Below are positions 23,101-33,157 of a stretch of DNA of 64,000 nt, piece after piece; the first letter of the stretch is position 1; each line of letters begins with the position of its first letter. The stretch lies in assembly GCA_963930775.1 (NCBI GenBank), contig OZ005700.1:3365476-3429475 (forward strand), read 5' to 3'. The DNA comes from Cliona cf. orientalis. Lineage: Eukaryota; Porifera; Demospongiae; Clionaida; Clionaidae. The translations under genes and the position numbers were made by a program. Under the pieces are notes generated by a model. The model saw nothing but the letters and a program-made list of their open reading frames with translations. It was not told the origin of the DNA and did not search any database.

Positions 23101-26100
23101 CACCCAGTTGGATTTTCATCACTGGCAGTGTTTGCAGCTCTATCTTTATACTGTCAGGAATGGTCACCTTCGCTCCCAAGTATCTGGAGTCTCAATTCAC
23201 TTTAACAGCTTCCTCTGCAAGCCTCATTGCTGGAGGTGTTGGTGAGCTTAATCTCTCGTTTCCGTAGCTCTCTCTCTCTCTCCCTCCCTCCCTCTCCCTC
23301 TCCCTCTCTTTACCTCTCTCTCTCCCTCGCCTCTTTCTCTCTTTTGTGTCCTAGTACATCTCTCTCCATCTTAGCAGTGTACTATGATCCTTTCCATGCA
23401 GCCATTCCGTCTGGTGCAGCTGGAGTGATAGTGGGTGCCCTCATTATCTACTTCACCAAGGCTAAGGGACGTAAAGTGGTTTTAGTTCATTTCATTGTCT
23501 CGACATTGATCTTGCTGCCAGCTCTTCTGTTTCTGCTTACCTGTCCTAATCTCAGATTGGCAGGTGTCACTGTTGCATACTCGGATGGGTGAGTATTAGT
23601 TTGCATGTCAGTGTTACTGTACTCATAATCATTCTTTGGTCAGCTAGCTAAGGTCATGGTATGCTAACTATGGAGATACTAGTGTTCACCTTGTGCATGA
23701 TAATAATTATATCATAGTGGAACTGCAAGAATGTACTAATGCTGATATCTAGTATTTTTTTAATAGTATAGAAGCTGTACCCCCAAATTAATAGTAGCGA
23801 TCCTTGAATAGTAGCTATACCTGGAGCTCAGTGAAAATCACTGTCACTGCCACTGCCACTAAGGCCATCGGAGCCTAGTTTGCATGAGCCTCCATTTATA
23901 AAATGTTTAACATCAATCCTCATAGTTCACTATTGAGCTACTATAAATTCTCATTCAATGATTGCAGTCTCCGCATTGTCGGTGCCAGGCAGGGTCAATG
24001 TGCAGCATGCCAAAGCGTGAGCCACAACTAAATTGGGGCATGGCTTTCGATGCGATTGTGCATGCACCTTACCACAAAGGTTTTGCTTCCGATGGCTCTC
24101 AATTGAGTGGAAGTGGTCACAATCATAAGTAGTAAATGAGTGCTTGTTCGGGGCAGAAGACATTCTTGGCTTGGCTCTATGGCAGCATGGGTGCTTCTTT
24201 GTCGATTAATTACCCTGTGCGCATGCACAAGGAGTGAAGTAATCGATTTGTCCGTCGGTCGTCGTCAGCACGATAATCGCCAGATCTCGCGTTCTAGGCA
24301 TCTGTGCATGTTGTAAACACAACCAATCGGTAGATATCGGTGAAAAACTGGCTTGTACGCCCTTCGAATTGCTCAAAGAAGCTTACTAGCGCTATAAATA
24401 TTATTATACATTTTCTGTTCAGCATGCCTGTGGTTTTATCAACCACACCCACTCTATTGGCACGTGCTGATGTGACTGTGCATCAGTGGTAGAGCGCTGG
24501 CGGCTTAAGTCAGTGGCCCTGGGTTCGATTCCCGGCGGCTGCCCGGATTTTTTCTCTTCCAGCTAGCTTTAAATTTAGGATGTAGATGGGATGATGCATG
24601 CCAGTGGTGCTCTAGTACAGTTCGGCTGCTATCAACACAGGGGTCTGTGATGCTCTAGTACAGTTTGGCTGCTATCAACACAGACAAGTGCGAGTGTGTG
24701 TGCCCATCCTTGTTAAGCTAAGAACTATCATGCTCAAGCTCAGTGTTGGAAAGGGTCGTCAATGATAAGTCATAAAACAGCTCTGCAGTAGAGTGTTGCA
24801 ATACTCTACACCACAGTGGTTACAGAGTGCGCAGGGTATGTGCTCTACAGAGCTCTAGTTTTAACAGTTGCACACAGATCAACTAATACAGTAATATTGT
24901 ACAACATACATAAACTGATTATAGTAAGAGGTGGATGCACAATAATTTCAACACTACCCAATACAAGTCCTGCATGCTACTTATTAATAATTATTGAAAA
25001 TGTCAGATAATCTAGACCGCGTCTCAAGCTATTAGTTGACATTATGAAAGTTATTTTTGTAATTCCTTGTGTTTAGAATCTATCATGCTTTAGTAAGTTG
25101 GCTCATCACTATCACTTTGAAGTGGAACGAGTAATGGCTGATTTTCACAAGGATTTTTGAGTTGACTACTTAAGTCTAGTATAGCGTGAGCCTGCTCTTC
25201 ATTCACTTGGAATTCCAGCACGTCCTTTCTTCTCATGCAAGAGAAACATGTCAAATAAATTTGGTGAACAATGATGGAACAAAACTGGAGAAAGGCAATT
25301 CCAATAGATAGTCCTACAGCAGTTGCTTGAATAGTAGGTTTAGACTTTCGCAGTGTCTACTGAGCCGGTACCGGAACTCGATTTGACTACCTTAAAGAGC
25401 CGGCATAGACAAATGCGCATGCGCACTTGCAACCTGACCGGACTAAGTTTAAACGGTTACGTCATTAGGTCCCACCCGCTTCGAGCTTCACGTGGCGCAG
25501 CGCCCACTAGCCAGCCAATCCGAGAAGCTACTAGCGCTGTTGCCACCGCCACTGAGTTACGACTTCTTCCCTTGGCCTACACGTTGTTTCTGCAGTGCAG
25601 CCTGCACACCAATATCCAGCTCTCCCTGTGCACACATTTAGTACACTGTTATTAAACGTGGAACTTACCATACTTTAATAAATTTATACTGATTGCCGGA
25701 TTGGATATATAGGTAGTTATAATTACCGGCATGTCACTGTGTCAAGAGATTTCAAAGGAACGGTACCTATGGAGTGATGACCTTGATGAGTTGCTCTCAT
25801 CACATGCAAAGGTAACTGTGACTAGCAATGATCGTCAAAAATCCCAGTCTGGAAATATATTGTTAGCGGAAACGAAAATATCCATACAGATACACAAAAT
25901 AAGGTAAAAACAGTATAGGATAGAAAATAGTCACTTTGATGTTCACTCTTTGCCAAATATGTCCTGCGTGAAGAGGAATTTCATAATATAAACTTCAGTG
26001 ATTGTTTATGGAAGGTGCATTAAAGTAACATAACTGTTTATTAAGGACAAATATTCTGAATAGCCAATTATACTAAAATAACAAAATGTAAGGTACACGT

Positions 26101-29100
26101 ATGCACACATACACATACACATTCATGAAGATGTGTACAATTATAACCCAACTCAAGAGTATATACCTAAAGTGGTCAGCAATGGTACTTGGATGTATTC
26201 AAGTACATGTAAGGTAAACAGGGGTAATTTCGTACGCGGGGCAATTCCGTATCCTCGTATCCCCTGTTCCACAATGCGAGCATCTATGAAATAAGCAGGC
26301 AGTATACCTAGTAGCTATTGGTAGCTATATAGGATGCCTGGAAGCGCAGCGATTACACGCGTTATGTAGCAGAAATAACGAGGATAATAAAGTTGCCCCG
26401 CATACGAAATTACCCCAACACTTGGATGTATTCAAGTACATTACACCGCCATCATTGATTCATGTAATTGTTCAACTAGGCATACAATTTGCAAAACCTG
26501 ATGACACTGCTACTGTAGAAATTATCTGCACCTCCACCTACCCCCACTAATGCACCTGTCAACGGTATGCCCCACTATCCCCCTCCCGTGCAAAACCAAG
26601 GGGTACTTACAGGAGAAGCTGGACATAGGGTGGGGCATTTGATTTTATTCGTAAATTAGAGGGTGTGGCTCACGAGACTATGATTGCCACGTCATAACAG
26701 AAGGAGCATGAATGCAATCAAATCCCCTATGTTCCCCTAGGATACACTAGGTACTGAAATTTATAGGGGATTTGACTTCAAATATTGCTCCGACCCTGGG
26801 GCAATTGAAATGATCAAATTATGTCAAATCTCCTAGTATGCCCCTACTTGGAGCGGGAGGGGAATACTGGGGCATATAATATTTATATACTATTGACAGG
26901 TGCATAACCTTAGTAAGATGAGTGCAAGTACCTCTGGAAACTCCCTCCTGGCGTGAATATCCATGTTGTATCACTCAAGCCATGGCAAAACAGACAGACA
27001 CATGGTATCCAACCTTCTCTAGCTCTGACTTCCTTTGTTGATGATGTGGTGTGCTTTATTTGGTGGTGTTGTTTATAATACTCTTGTGCAATGCGCTGCG
27101 TGAAGCGGGTGGGACCCAATGACGTAACCCTTTTCATCTCGCGCAGGCCGCAAGTGCGCATGCGCATTTGTCTATGCCGGCTCTTTAAGGTAGTCAAGTC
27201 GAGTTCCGGTACCGGCTCAGTAGACACTGCGTTAAACTTTTGTTTTGTGTGGGCAAAAAGCATATATACCTCCACTGAGAAGACAAAGGTTCAATAAAAA
27301 TAAACTTTGAAATGCCATGACAAAACGGCTTTTGTACAGATTTCTCAACAGAGCATAGAACAGCAATAACCCAGCAGAGATAAGCAGCAGTAACAAACTA
27401 ATGTTTTCAGGAAGAGCAAAATTTGATGCAAAGGTGATTAATATCATCCCCCGGGCAAGCAGTAGCAAGCCAAACCAGTACTGATGCTTTGGTTTCAAAG
27501 AAGCAAAATTAGCATCATAGAATGGCTTAAGCCTTATTGTCCACTTCAGAATCCTGAGGTGAGATAATCTTTGCAAACACTGAATGAGAAGCAACAACAA
27601 AGTGTAAGGAAGCCATAGAACCAACAGGGTAAACAGTGCTACAATGAAAAGAAGAAGGTGAGGATATCTGAAATACTCTAACGTTCCATCTACTGACCAT
27701 ACAACTGTATCTGGCTTAGTAGTATTCCATTCAGAGTACACACTGATCACTGAGAAATCTAGCATTTCAACTGCAGTTTTAAGTAACTTGTTATACGACA
27801 AAAGAATGATAGTAGCCAGTATTGGAACTGCTCTTTCACCAAAGAGTTTGGTTACTCGAGTTGAATACCTAGCTAAGAATATCATCAGTCCAGCAATCGA
27901 CTAAATATACAAGGGAAAAACAAACTGTAGCCAAGCTTTCACAAATGCATTTAAATCCTTTATGAAGCATGTTTCAATTCCAAAATCCAGGTTAAGCCAG
28001 GCAATGAAAATCTTAAAGAAGAATAGCTTCCCATGCATTTTAGCTGGAAATAAAATACTTTGATACATCCAAACAATATTGGCATAGAAGATGAGACCAT
28101 TGATCATACCCTGAGTGACAGTAATGTTCAAAACACCGACAAATAGTACAAGAAGAAATCCTGCAGCCGCAACGTAAATAAGAAGAGCCAGATTGTTGCT
28201 ATTACTACAAGAAATGCAGTGAGAGGATCCAATTGCTACACTATAGTTCTGTTTGCAACTTCCACAGAGTCTTCCAGCACGATTGAATGCACACTGAATA
28301 TCTGAATTGTTCTCCATAGACTTAATAGCTTCACTGCAGTAGTCAAATGGGCAGTTTTCACTATAGGAAGTATCATTGTTTTCTATGCTCATCCAGAAGT
28401 CAGTGCTCCATGAGAATGATGCCATCCCATTTTTGACCCTGCATTTCACTCCATTACTTGCAAGCACCGAGTAGCAGTCACAGCCTGGGGGATCTCCATG
28501 CAGGGTGAGTCCTGGTGGGCAAAGTAGCACATTGAGATTTATAAGTAGCAGAGAAAAGTGTAGGCATACATTAAAGTTTGGATAATAGATACCATTTTTG
28601 ACACAAGATGAGTAAACGTCATGATCATGATAAGCTGATAGTATCAACTGAACTGACTGGTTACTGTATACATTATAGCTAACCGGGGTGCAGTTAGGGT
28701 TATTGATATATTGAGAGCGCGGCTCCAGTGCTGGTGTTATATTTGATTGTCTGAAACTGGCATAAACTCCTCCAGTAGTTGTCCCCCAGTCTCCACCGAC
28801 TATCGCAATTGGAATAGTTAAAGTCTCACCTGGATAAATATTGTGTGTACTAATGTTAGTGGGATTATTGCACTGTGGATGATGCTCCATACATCTGCAC
28901 ACTTGTGTGGGATGACCAGATACAGAAGATGGGCTTGGATTGCTTTCGTAGTGCACAGTAATACCCTTGCATAACTTCAGAGAGGCACCATAAATGTCGT
29001 AACCAATGAAAGCGGAGTTATTACTAAAATAAAAGCTATAATTCGTACCAACCGTTGATTCAGCATCCGAATCATAGTAGTAAAAGCAACGCACATAATT

Positions 29101-32100
29101 ATCGAATTCAATATAGTCGTATTCAGGCAGCAATCTATCCGGGTTAACATAGATAGCTCCTCCATACTTATCAGCAGAGTTGTTTATGAAAGTCATATTT
29201 GGAGAATCTTTACTTTTGAATGTCAACTGTGTTGAAAGTAGTGCCATAGCTCCTCCTCTGGAGGCTGAATTGCCCACAAATGTCATATTTATAGTATCTT
29301 TAGTAATCAGCTTTGAAAAGAGAAAAAGTATTCCACCTCCTGCTCTTTTAGCAGAATTATTGACGAAAGTCAAGTTTACACCACTTCCAATGCTTATCTG
29401 GGAAAGTACACTATAGGCAGCTCCACCTGCAGTAGCTGCAGAGTTATTTGCAAAAGTAACGGTTGCCCCACTCTCAATGAATGCAAATGATAGCATTATG
29501 GATAGTGCACCGCCTGAAGATGCTGAGTTATTTGTTAAAACCAGCCTTGACCCATTTTCAATATTTAAAATGCAATGCTGAAAAAGAACTAGAGCACCAG
29601 ATCTAGAGCTAAAGGGACTGTCGATACTGTTATTAAACAAAGTCAAACTGGCACCGAAGTTAACATTCAATGTGGATGCTTTGTTCAGATTTAGAGCTGT
29701 ACTTGCTATTGGTGCAGAGTTCTGTGAAAACGATACACATGCTCCGTATCCAATAGTCATTATTGATGCAAGCTCAACGTTCATAGCTCCAACCCTATAA
29801 ACGTAACAGTAGCGTAATTTTCAATATTAAGGCCAAATAAAATTGAATATTAGTTTCTCATCCCCGCCCGCCTCTAGTTTTTCCTCCGCCTGGCCATATT
29901 TTAATTCATGAATATCATTAAAACTATCATTAAAAAATGCATGAGGCATTACGTCATAGACGCGCCAATTTTTTAATGAAATTCATGATGACATTTAATG
30001 ATATTCATGACAAAAAATAAAATAAAAAGCCACCCTCCCGCCTGGGTATATTCCTGAAAATAGGATGAGAAACTAATAATCAATTTTGCTTGGCCTAACT
30101 TGGCTATGATTTTGAGCATCTAGGGCTCCAGTTTGATATGCCGCAAAATTATTAATAAAGGTTATCGTTGCATTGTGCGTGACGTTGAGGGCTGATGTTT
30201 TGAGCTGAGAGACATGGCTCCTGCAGCTGCTGCATATGCCATGCAATTTTTACCCCGCGCGCATGCGCAAGGGGTAAAGCAATCGGTTTGTCCGTCTGTT
30301 GTTGTCGTTGTTGTCGGCACGAAAATCGCCAGATCTGGAGTTCTAGGCGTCTCTGCGTGCTATAAGCACAATCAATCGGTAGATATCGGTGAAAAACTGG
30401 TTTGTACGCGCTTCGAATTTCTCAAAAAGGCTTACTAGTGCTACAAATCGTGCATTTTCTGTTCAGCATGCCTGTGGTTTATTGACCACACCCACTATTT
30501 TAGTATGCGGATGCGACTGCTCATGCTCAAGCACTGTGTTGGAAAGGGTCGTCACGTCATGAAACAGCTACATGTATGCCTCAGAGTGTTGCAATACTAT
30601 ATTACTAGTGTCATGCATGGCCTGTTTGGGGCGAGCCTGAGCTGAGCTTCTGAAAGTCTCTGTCAGTAGCTGAGACTCGAAAGCTTAACAAAGCCGTAGC
30701 ACAATAGATCATAATAAGACCACTGACACATATCCAAGCAGACAACGACAGACAGTCTCATAGTTCCGTGTAGGCCTATACAGCTGCATTTATATAGTTC
30801 CCTCGACATAGTGTCTGCCAACACTGAGTCAAGAGAAAGTTTAATTTTAGCTGCCTCTGTTGTCAGAGTCAGTTAGCAGCACGTCTATCTTTATCGCGTT
30901 CTTGGCTTGTCCTTGCGGTGTTGAGCTGACGACGAGTTCTGTCTCGCTCCCTCCTCCTTTGGAGCCCGGCAGGGTACGGTATAGCTTGATGCCAATGTTA
31001 GCTAGCTTACATGTCACTTCATGCAGGCACGAGTGTAAAGTTGGAATTCGCTAAATTAGAACGGCGTATATACGGCCCGTAGCCCAGGCATGAGAATGCG
31101 CAATAGAATATTTCGCGCTTATGCCTATATAGAGCCATGCTGGGTATATATTTCGCGTGACCGACGTACCATGATAATATATGATAATAATATAAAATTC
31201 GCGCACAGCTGTACCGTTTATGTGGGGCTCGCTCAGGCTCGCCCCAATTATTATACGCTATAGTGGCTTCAGAGCGCGCGGGGTATGTGCTCTACAGAGC
31301 TCTAGTTAAACATAATTTTCGAGTTGTTTTGAACATGAACTGTGGATAATGATACTTCTAAACCTCCTGATTGTTTACTAGCAGAGGACTTTATGAAGTT
31401 GATGGTAGCACTGCTACTGATTCTGAGTGTGGAGAGGATGATGCTCATTGATCCACCTACATGCCATGCTGAATTATTGATGAAGGTTATATTTGTATTT
31501 CTTTCCACTACCACTGTTGAATAACAGTATACATGAACAGCTCCACCTCGTATATGTGACAAATTATCAATGAAAATTATCCTTGTGTGCTCTCTGATGA
31601 TGAATGTGGAGATGCCTTCAAAGCTTTTGGTCAGATTCTGGCCATCCCACTCTAGATGTACAATAGTCTCTATTCATGTCATGGTGTATCACGATCTACC
31701 AAGCTGTAATAAGTACGTAGCTAGCCCCAGTGCTAGATTATATGATAGTTTCCAACCCAAGAACTCAATCACTGACAATTGGGTAGCTAATAATAATCAT
31801 TATTTTTATTATGCTTCAGGTCCATAATTTCTTCGAGCACAAGTCCCCTCAGTTCAACCTGCAGTACGCTGTGTATGTGCAACTCGACTGTCTTTGAGCC
31901 AGTCTGTGGAGCTGATGGTCTCACCTACTTCTCACCGTGTCAAGCAGCATGTCAAAAAAGCTACATCAATGGAGACCTCTCAGTAAGATGGATTGCTAAC
32001 CTCATCCCTGAGCTGGCTCTCCAGCTTCTATACATTGATCTTCCAGGCCCTCCTATTTTATCAAACAATTGGGAGGGCCTGAGGATGAGGCTTCTTGTGT

Positions 32101-32967
32101 ACAATTAGTTAACCATAATACCAATTGCTTTTCCCATAGAGACCTGTGTTTGAGAATTGCTCTTGCATAGCTGACAACCTGGCCTCCCAGTTACTAGAAA
32201 GGGGAAATCCCTATTACGGTGTCAATGATACGGCTGCTCTCTCCAGCCTCCTCCTCCCCAACGGCACAGCAGAAGACGGGAGGTGTGACCAGGGATGCAA
32301 CAGGCTAGGCCCATTCCTATTTATAACTGCTGTATTGATCTTCCTCATCTTGACACTGTATGTACCTTACATCATTACAACAGTAAGGTGAGTCACAAGA
32401 CCATCTTAGACACTGTACTTTACCATCGTTGTTTCTAGACCATAATATACATAGTATTCATCTTTGATTCATTGGGGAACCTTGGAAGAGACTATTATAA
32501 CTAGCTCTTTCCTTATTATGAAGCTAATAGCAATTTTAATTAATTTTGTGCAATGACATTCAATGCCATAATAATTTCCTCCCCTGTATAGGTGTGTGGC
32601 TGATGAACAGCGAACACTAGCTTTGGGCCTGCAGTCTCTCCTATTTAGAGCTTTTGGTTCCATCCCAGGGCCAATCGTGTTTGGTGTAATCATTGACTCA
32701 GCCTGTCTCTTCTGGCAGTTTGATTGTGATCGCCGTGGCAACTGCTGGGTGTACAATAATACAGCTTTGGGTAACCGTGCTATGGCACTGGCCCTGTGTG
32801 GAGTAGCATTCAACTTCTCCTTCTCATTGTTGACTTGGGTGGCATATCCAAAAAGCAAAACTGAGGTCAATCACAAGGGGAGCAATGATAAATCAGACGA
32901 CCCTGCTGAAGAAGAGATGAATACATTGCACTCTAAAGCCAGCCAGGCATCAATAACTAAGAACTAA
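20128..32967 (+). CDS. SLCO: Organic anion transporting polypeptide (SLCO family), copy 2, 8 exons
   Basis: Exons: 20128-20233, 20351-20500, 20691-20873, 22501-23241, 23402-23588, 31820-31982, 32140-32387, 32592-32967, joining to 717 aa. I chose the ATG at 20128 because it leads directly into the hydrophilic N-terminus (KEENSGSGQAL); an in-frame ATG at 20065 would add 21 residues. The five exons from 20691 to 32387 match copy 1 exactly in length (183, 741, 187, 163, 248). The signature DPGWVGAWWLCF and the Kazal-like loop (CMCNSTVFEPVCGADG) are kept. The N-terminal region is much shorter than in copy 1, with one extra intron, and the cytosolic tail is short, ending SQASITKN. Intron 5 (23589-31819, 8.2 kb) contains an antisense broken gene and many mobile elements, yet the flanking splice sites look sound. 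Substrate is unknown. Confidence 0.88.
21451..22174 (+). mobile_element. Helitron-like element, family B, in OATP-2 intron 3
   Basis: Starts TTGGGGCGAGCCTGAGC, carries the inverted GCTCAGGCTCGCCCC near its other end, then a small hairpin (CAGGCCCTG), and ends CACTAG. The flanks are A on the left and T on the right with no target duplication. The CTAG terminus, subterminal hairpin and A/T target are Helitron-type features. Other copies lie at 30605-31247 and 50105-53259. It carries a 65-codon frame at 21714-21911. Confidence 0.65.
21714..21911 (+). CDS. Short basic protein frame carried by the Helitron-like element
   Basis: 65 codons beginning MSSTNTQSAEAKREKRLQRR and rich in Arg/Glu. The KREKRLQRRRERERA stretch resembles the basic N-terminus of Helitron or related transposon proteins, and no catalytic domain follows. 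The related element at 50105 retains a longer frame here ([18 protein letters not shown] follows the same IKID). Probably a remnant, not a host gene. Confidence 0.35.
   Translation: MSSTNTQSAEAKREKRLQRRRERERAHRAPYRSKQKAPKEDTLSEIEPVISSIAQGPAKNTIKID
23263..23350. repeat. CT-rich microsatellite in OATP-2 intron 4
   Basis: (TC)n/(CCCT)n tract directly after the donor, in the intron equivalent to OATP-1 intron 3. Confidence 0.85.
24207..24858 (+). mobile_element. Helitron-like element, family A, in OATP-2 intron 5
   Basis: The left end TACCCTGTGCGCATGCAC is partly inverted near the right end as GTGCGCAGGGTA. The right end has hairpin GCTCT-AC-AGAGC and terminates TCTAG before T. Its body (CGATTTGTCCGTCGG, AATCGGTAGATATCGGTGAA) is shared with 30247-31305 and with 53260-57828. 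A tRNA-derived insertion interrupts it at about 24480-24728. Confidence 0.65.
24477..24728 (+). mobile_element. tRNA-derived SINE-like insertion inside the Helitron-like copy
   Basis: The head (24477-24543) has Pol III A- and B-box-like sequence (CAGTGGTAGAGCG, GGTTCGATTCC), a foldable D arm, a 5-bp anticodon stem CTGGC/GTCAG around a loop reading CTT, and a good T arm. The acceptor strands do not pair and the base before the anticodon is G, so it is not a working tRNA. A 33-bp unit (GCTCTAGTACAGTT...ATCAACACAG) occurs twice in the body, 24608-24640 and 24651-24683. Comparison with the copy at 30247 shows that this stretch is extra. Confidence 0.5.
26221..26416. mobile_element. 196-bp MITE bracketed by 22-bp direct repeats
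   Basis: GGGGTAATTTCGTACGCGGG and its inverted copy (CGCATACGAAATTACCCC) form the ends. A direct repeat of ACTTGGATGTATTCAAGTAC plus two bases flanks it at 26187-26208 and 26420-26441, far longer than a normal target duplication. Confidence 0.65.
26551..26904. mobile_element. 354-bp MITE with TGCACCTGTCAA ends
   Basis: TGCACCTGTCAA at 26551 and TTGACAGGTGCA ending at 26904 are perfect inverted ends. GGTATGCCCC/GGGGCATA extend the symmetry imperfectly. No open frame. Confidence 0.65.
29850..30076. mobile_element. 227-bp MITE inserted in the broken Pmp-like gene
   Basis: TTAGTTTCTCATCC at 29850 and GGATGAGAAACTAA ending at 30076 are perfect inverted ends. Inner sequence is AT-rich, with repeated ATTCATGA/TCATTAAA words. 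Confidence 0.65.
30247..31305 (+). mobile_element. Helitron-like element, family A, inserted in the broken Pmp-like gene
   Basis: Begins TTTTTACCCCGCGCGC after host AA and ends with hairpin GCTCTACAGAGC then TCTAG before host TTAAAC. On the minus strand the host frame reads across the empty site as IMFN|CMAYAAAAGAM, matching the F..N...GAM repeat. Insertion was therefore between A and T with no duplication, as Helitrons do. The inverted ACCCCGCGCGC / GCGCGCGGGGT lies near the two ends. A family B element is nested within it. Confidence 0.7.
30605..31247 (-). mobile_element. Helitron-like element, family B, nested in the family A copy
   Basis: Inverted relative to the copy at 21451: on the minus strand it starts TTGGGGCGAGCC at 31247 and ends with CTAG at 30605. 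Flanks ATATTA/TTATTA are consistent with an A/T target and no duplication. It has a remnant of the same basic-protein frame ([11 protein letters not shown]). Confidence 0.65.
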
Positions 32968-33157
32968 AACTTAATAAACCAGAAAACCTAGCAAAATAAT
33001 ATAATGACATGATACAGTTCTCATAATATTAATCATACAAATCATATGACATTGTGCCATTATTACTGAAGTATCATTAGAGAAAATTATCATTACAAAG
33101 GTATGTCTGACATTGTGCATAACTGTGAAAATATAATAATTATTATGGGTTGACCAA

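Larger units (their letters stand above)
25351..27229. mobile_element. 1.9-kb element with about 150-bp terminal inverted repeats
   Basis: CAGTGTCTACTGAGCCGGTA at 25351 recurs inverted, ending at 27229. The arms match for about 150 bp (25351-25510 versus 27085-27229) with scattered differences. No transposase is visible. Two smaller inverted-repeat elements sit inside it. It lies in OATP-2 intron 5, immediately beyond the stop codon of the antisense broken gene. Confidence 0.7.
27232..31672 (-). pseudogene. Broken Pmp-like beta-helix/multi-pass membrane protein gene, antisense within OATP-2 intron 5
   Basis: Coding remnants on the minus strand: about 31672-31306, 30246-30100, and 29784-27232. 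They show repeated FxxN and GGA motifs (ITFINNSAWHVGG, FVGNSASRGGAM, FVNNSAKRAGGGI), the hallmark of chlamydial-Pmp-type right-handed beta-helices. A Cys-rich block follows (CPPGLTLHGDPPGCDC, RAGRLCGSCKQNYSV), then many hydrophobic helices with LNLDFGIETCF. One in-frame TAG near 27899 divides the membrane region, the frame is shifted just upstream of 29784, and a MITE and Helitron-like elements interrupt the helix region. It is related to the gene at 33158-37254. It could still be transcribed, but it cannot encode the full protein. Confidence 0.75.

Noticed and set aside
24477-24543. Functional tRNA-Lys(CTT)
   Set aside because: Acceptor strands do not pair and the base preceding the anticodon is G rather than T.
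25731-25811. Exon-like stretch MSLCQEISKERYLWSDDL followed by GTAACT
   Set aside because: Only 27 codons before a possible donor, inside a transposon, with no partner exon found.
26187-26441. CRISPR-like direct repeats
   Set aside because: Only two copies around a MITE in an animal genome; no array.
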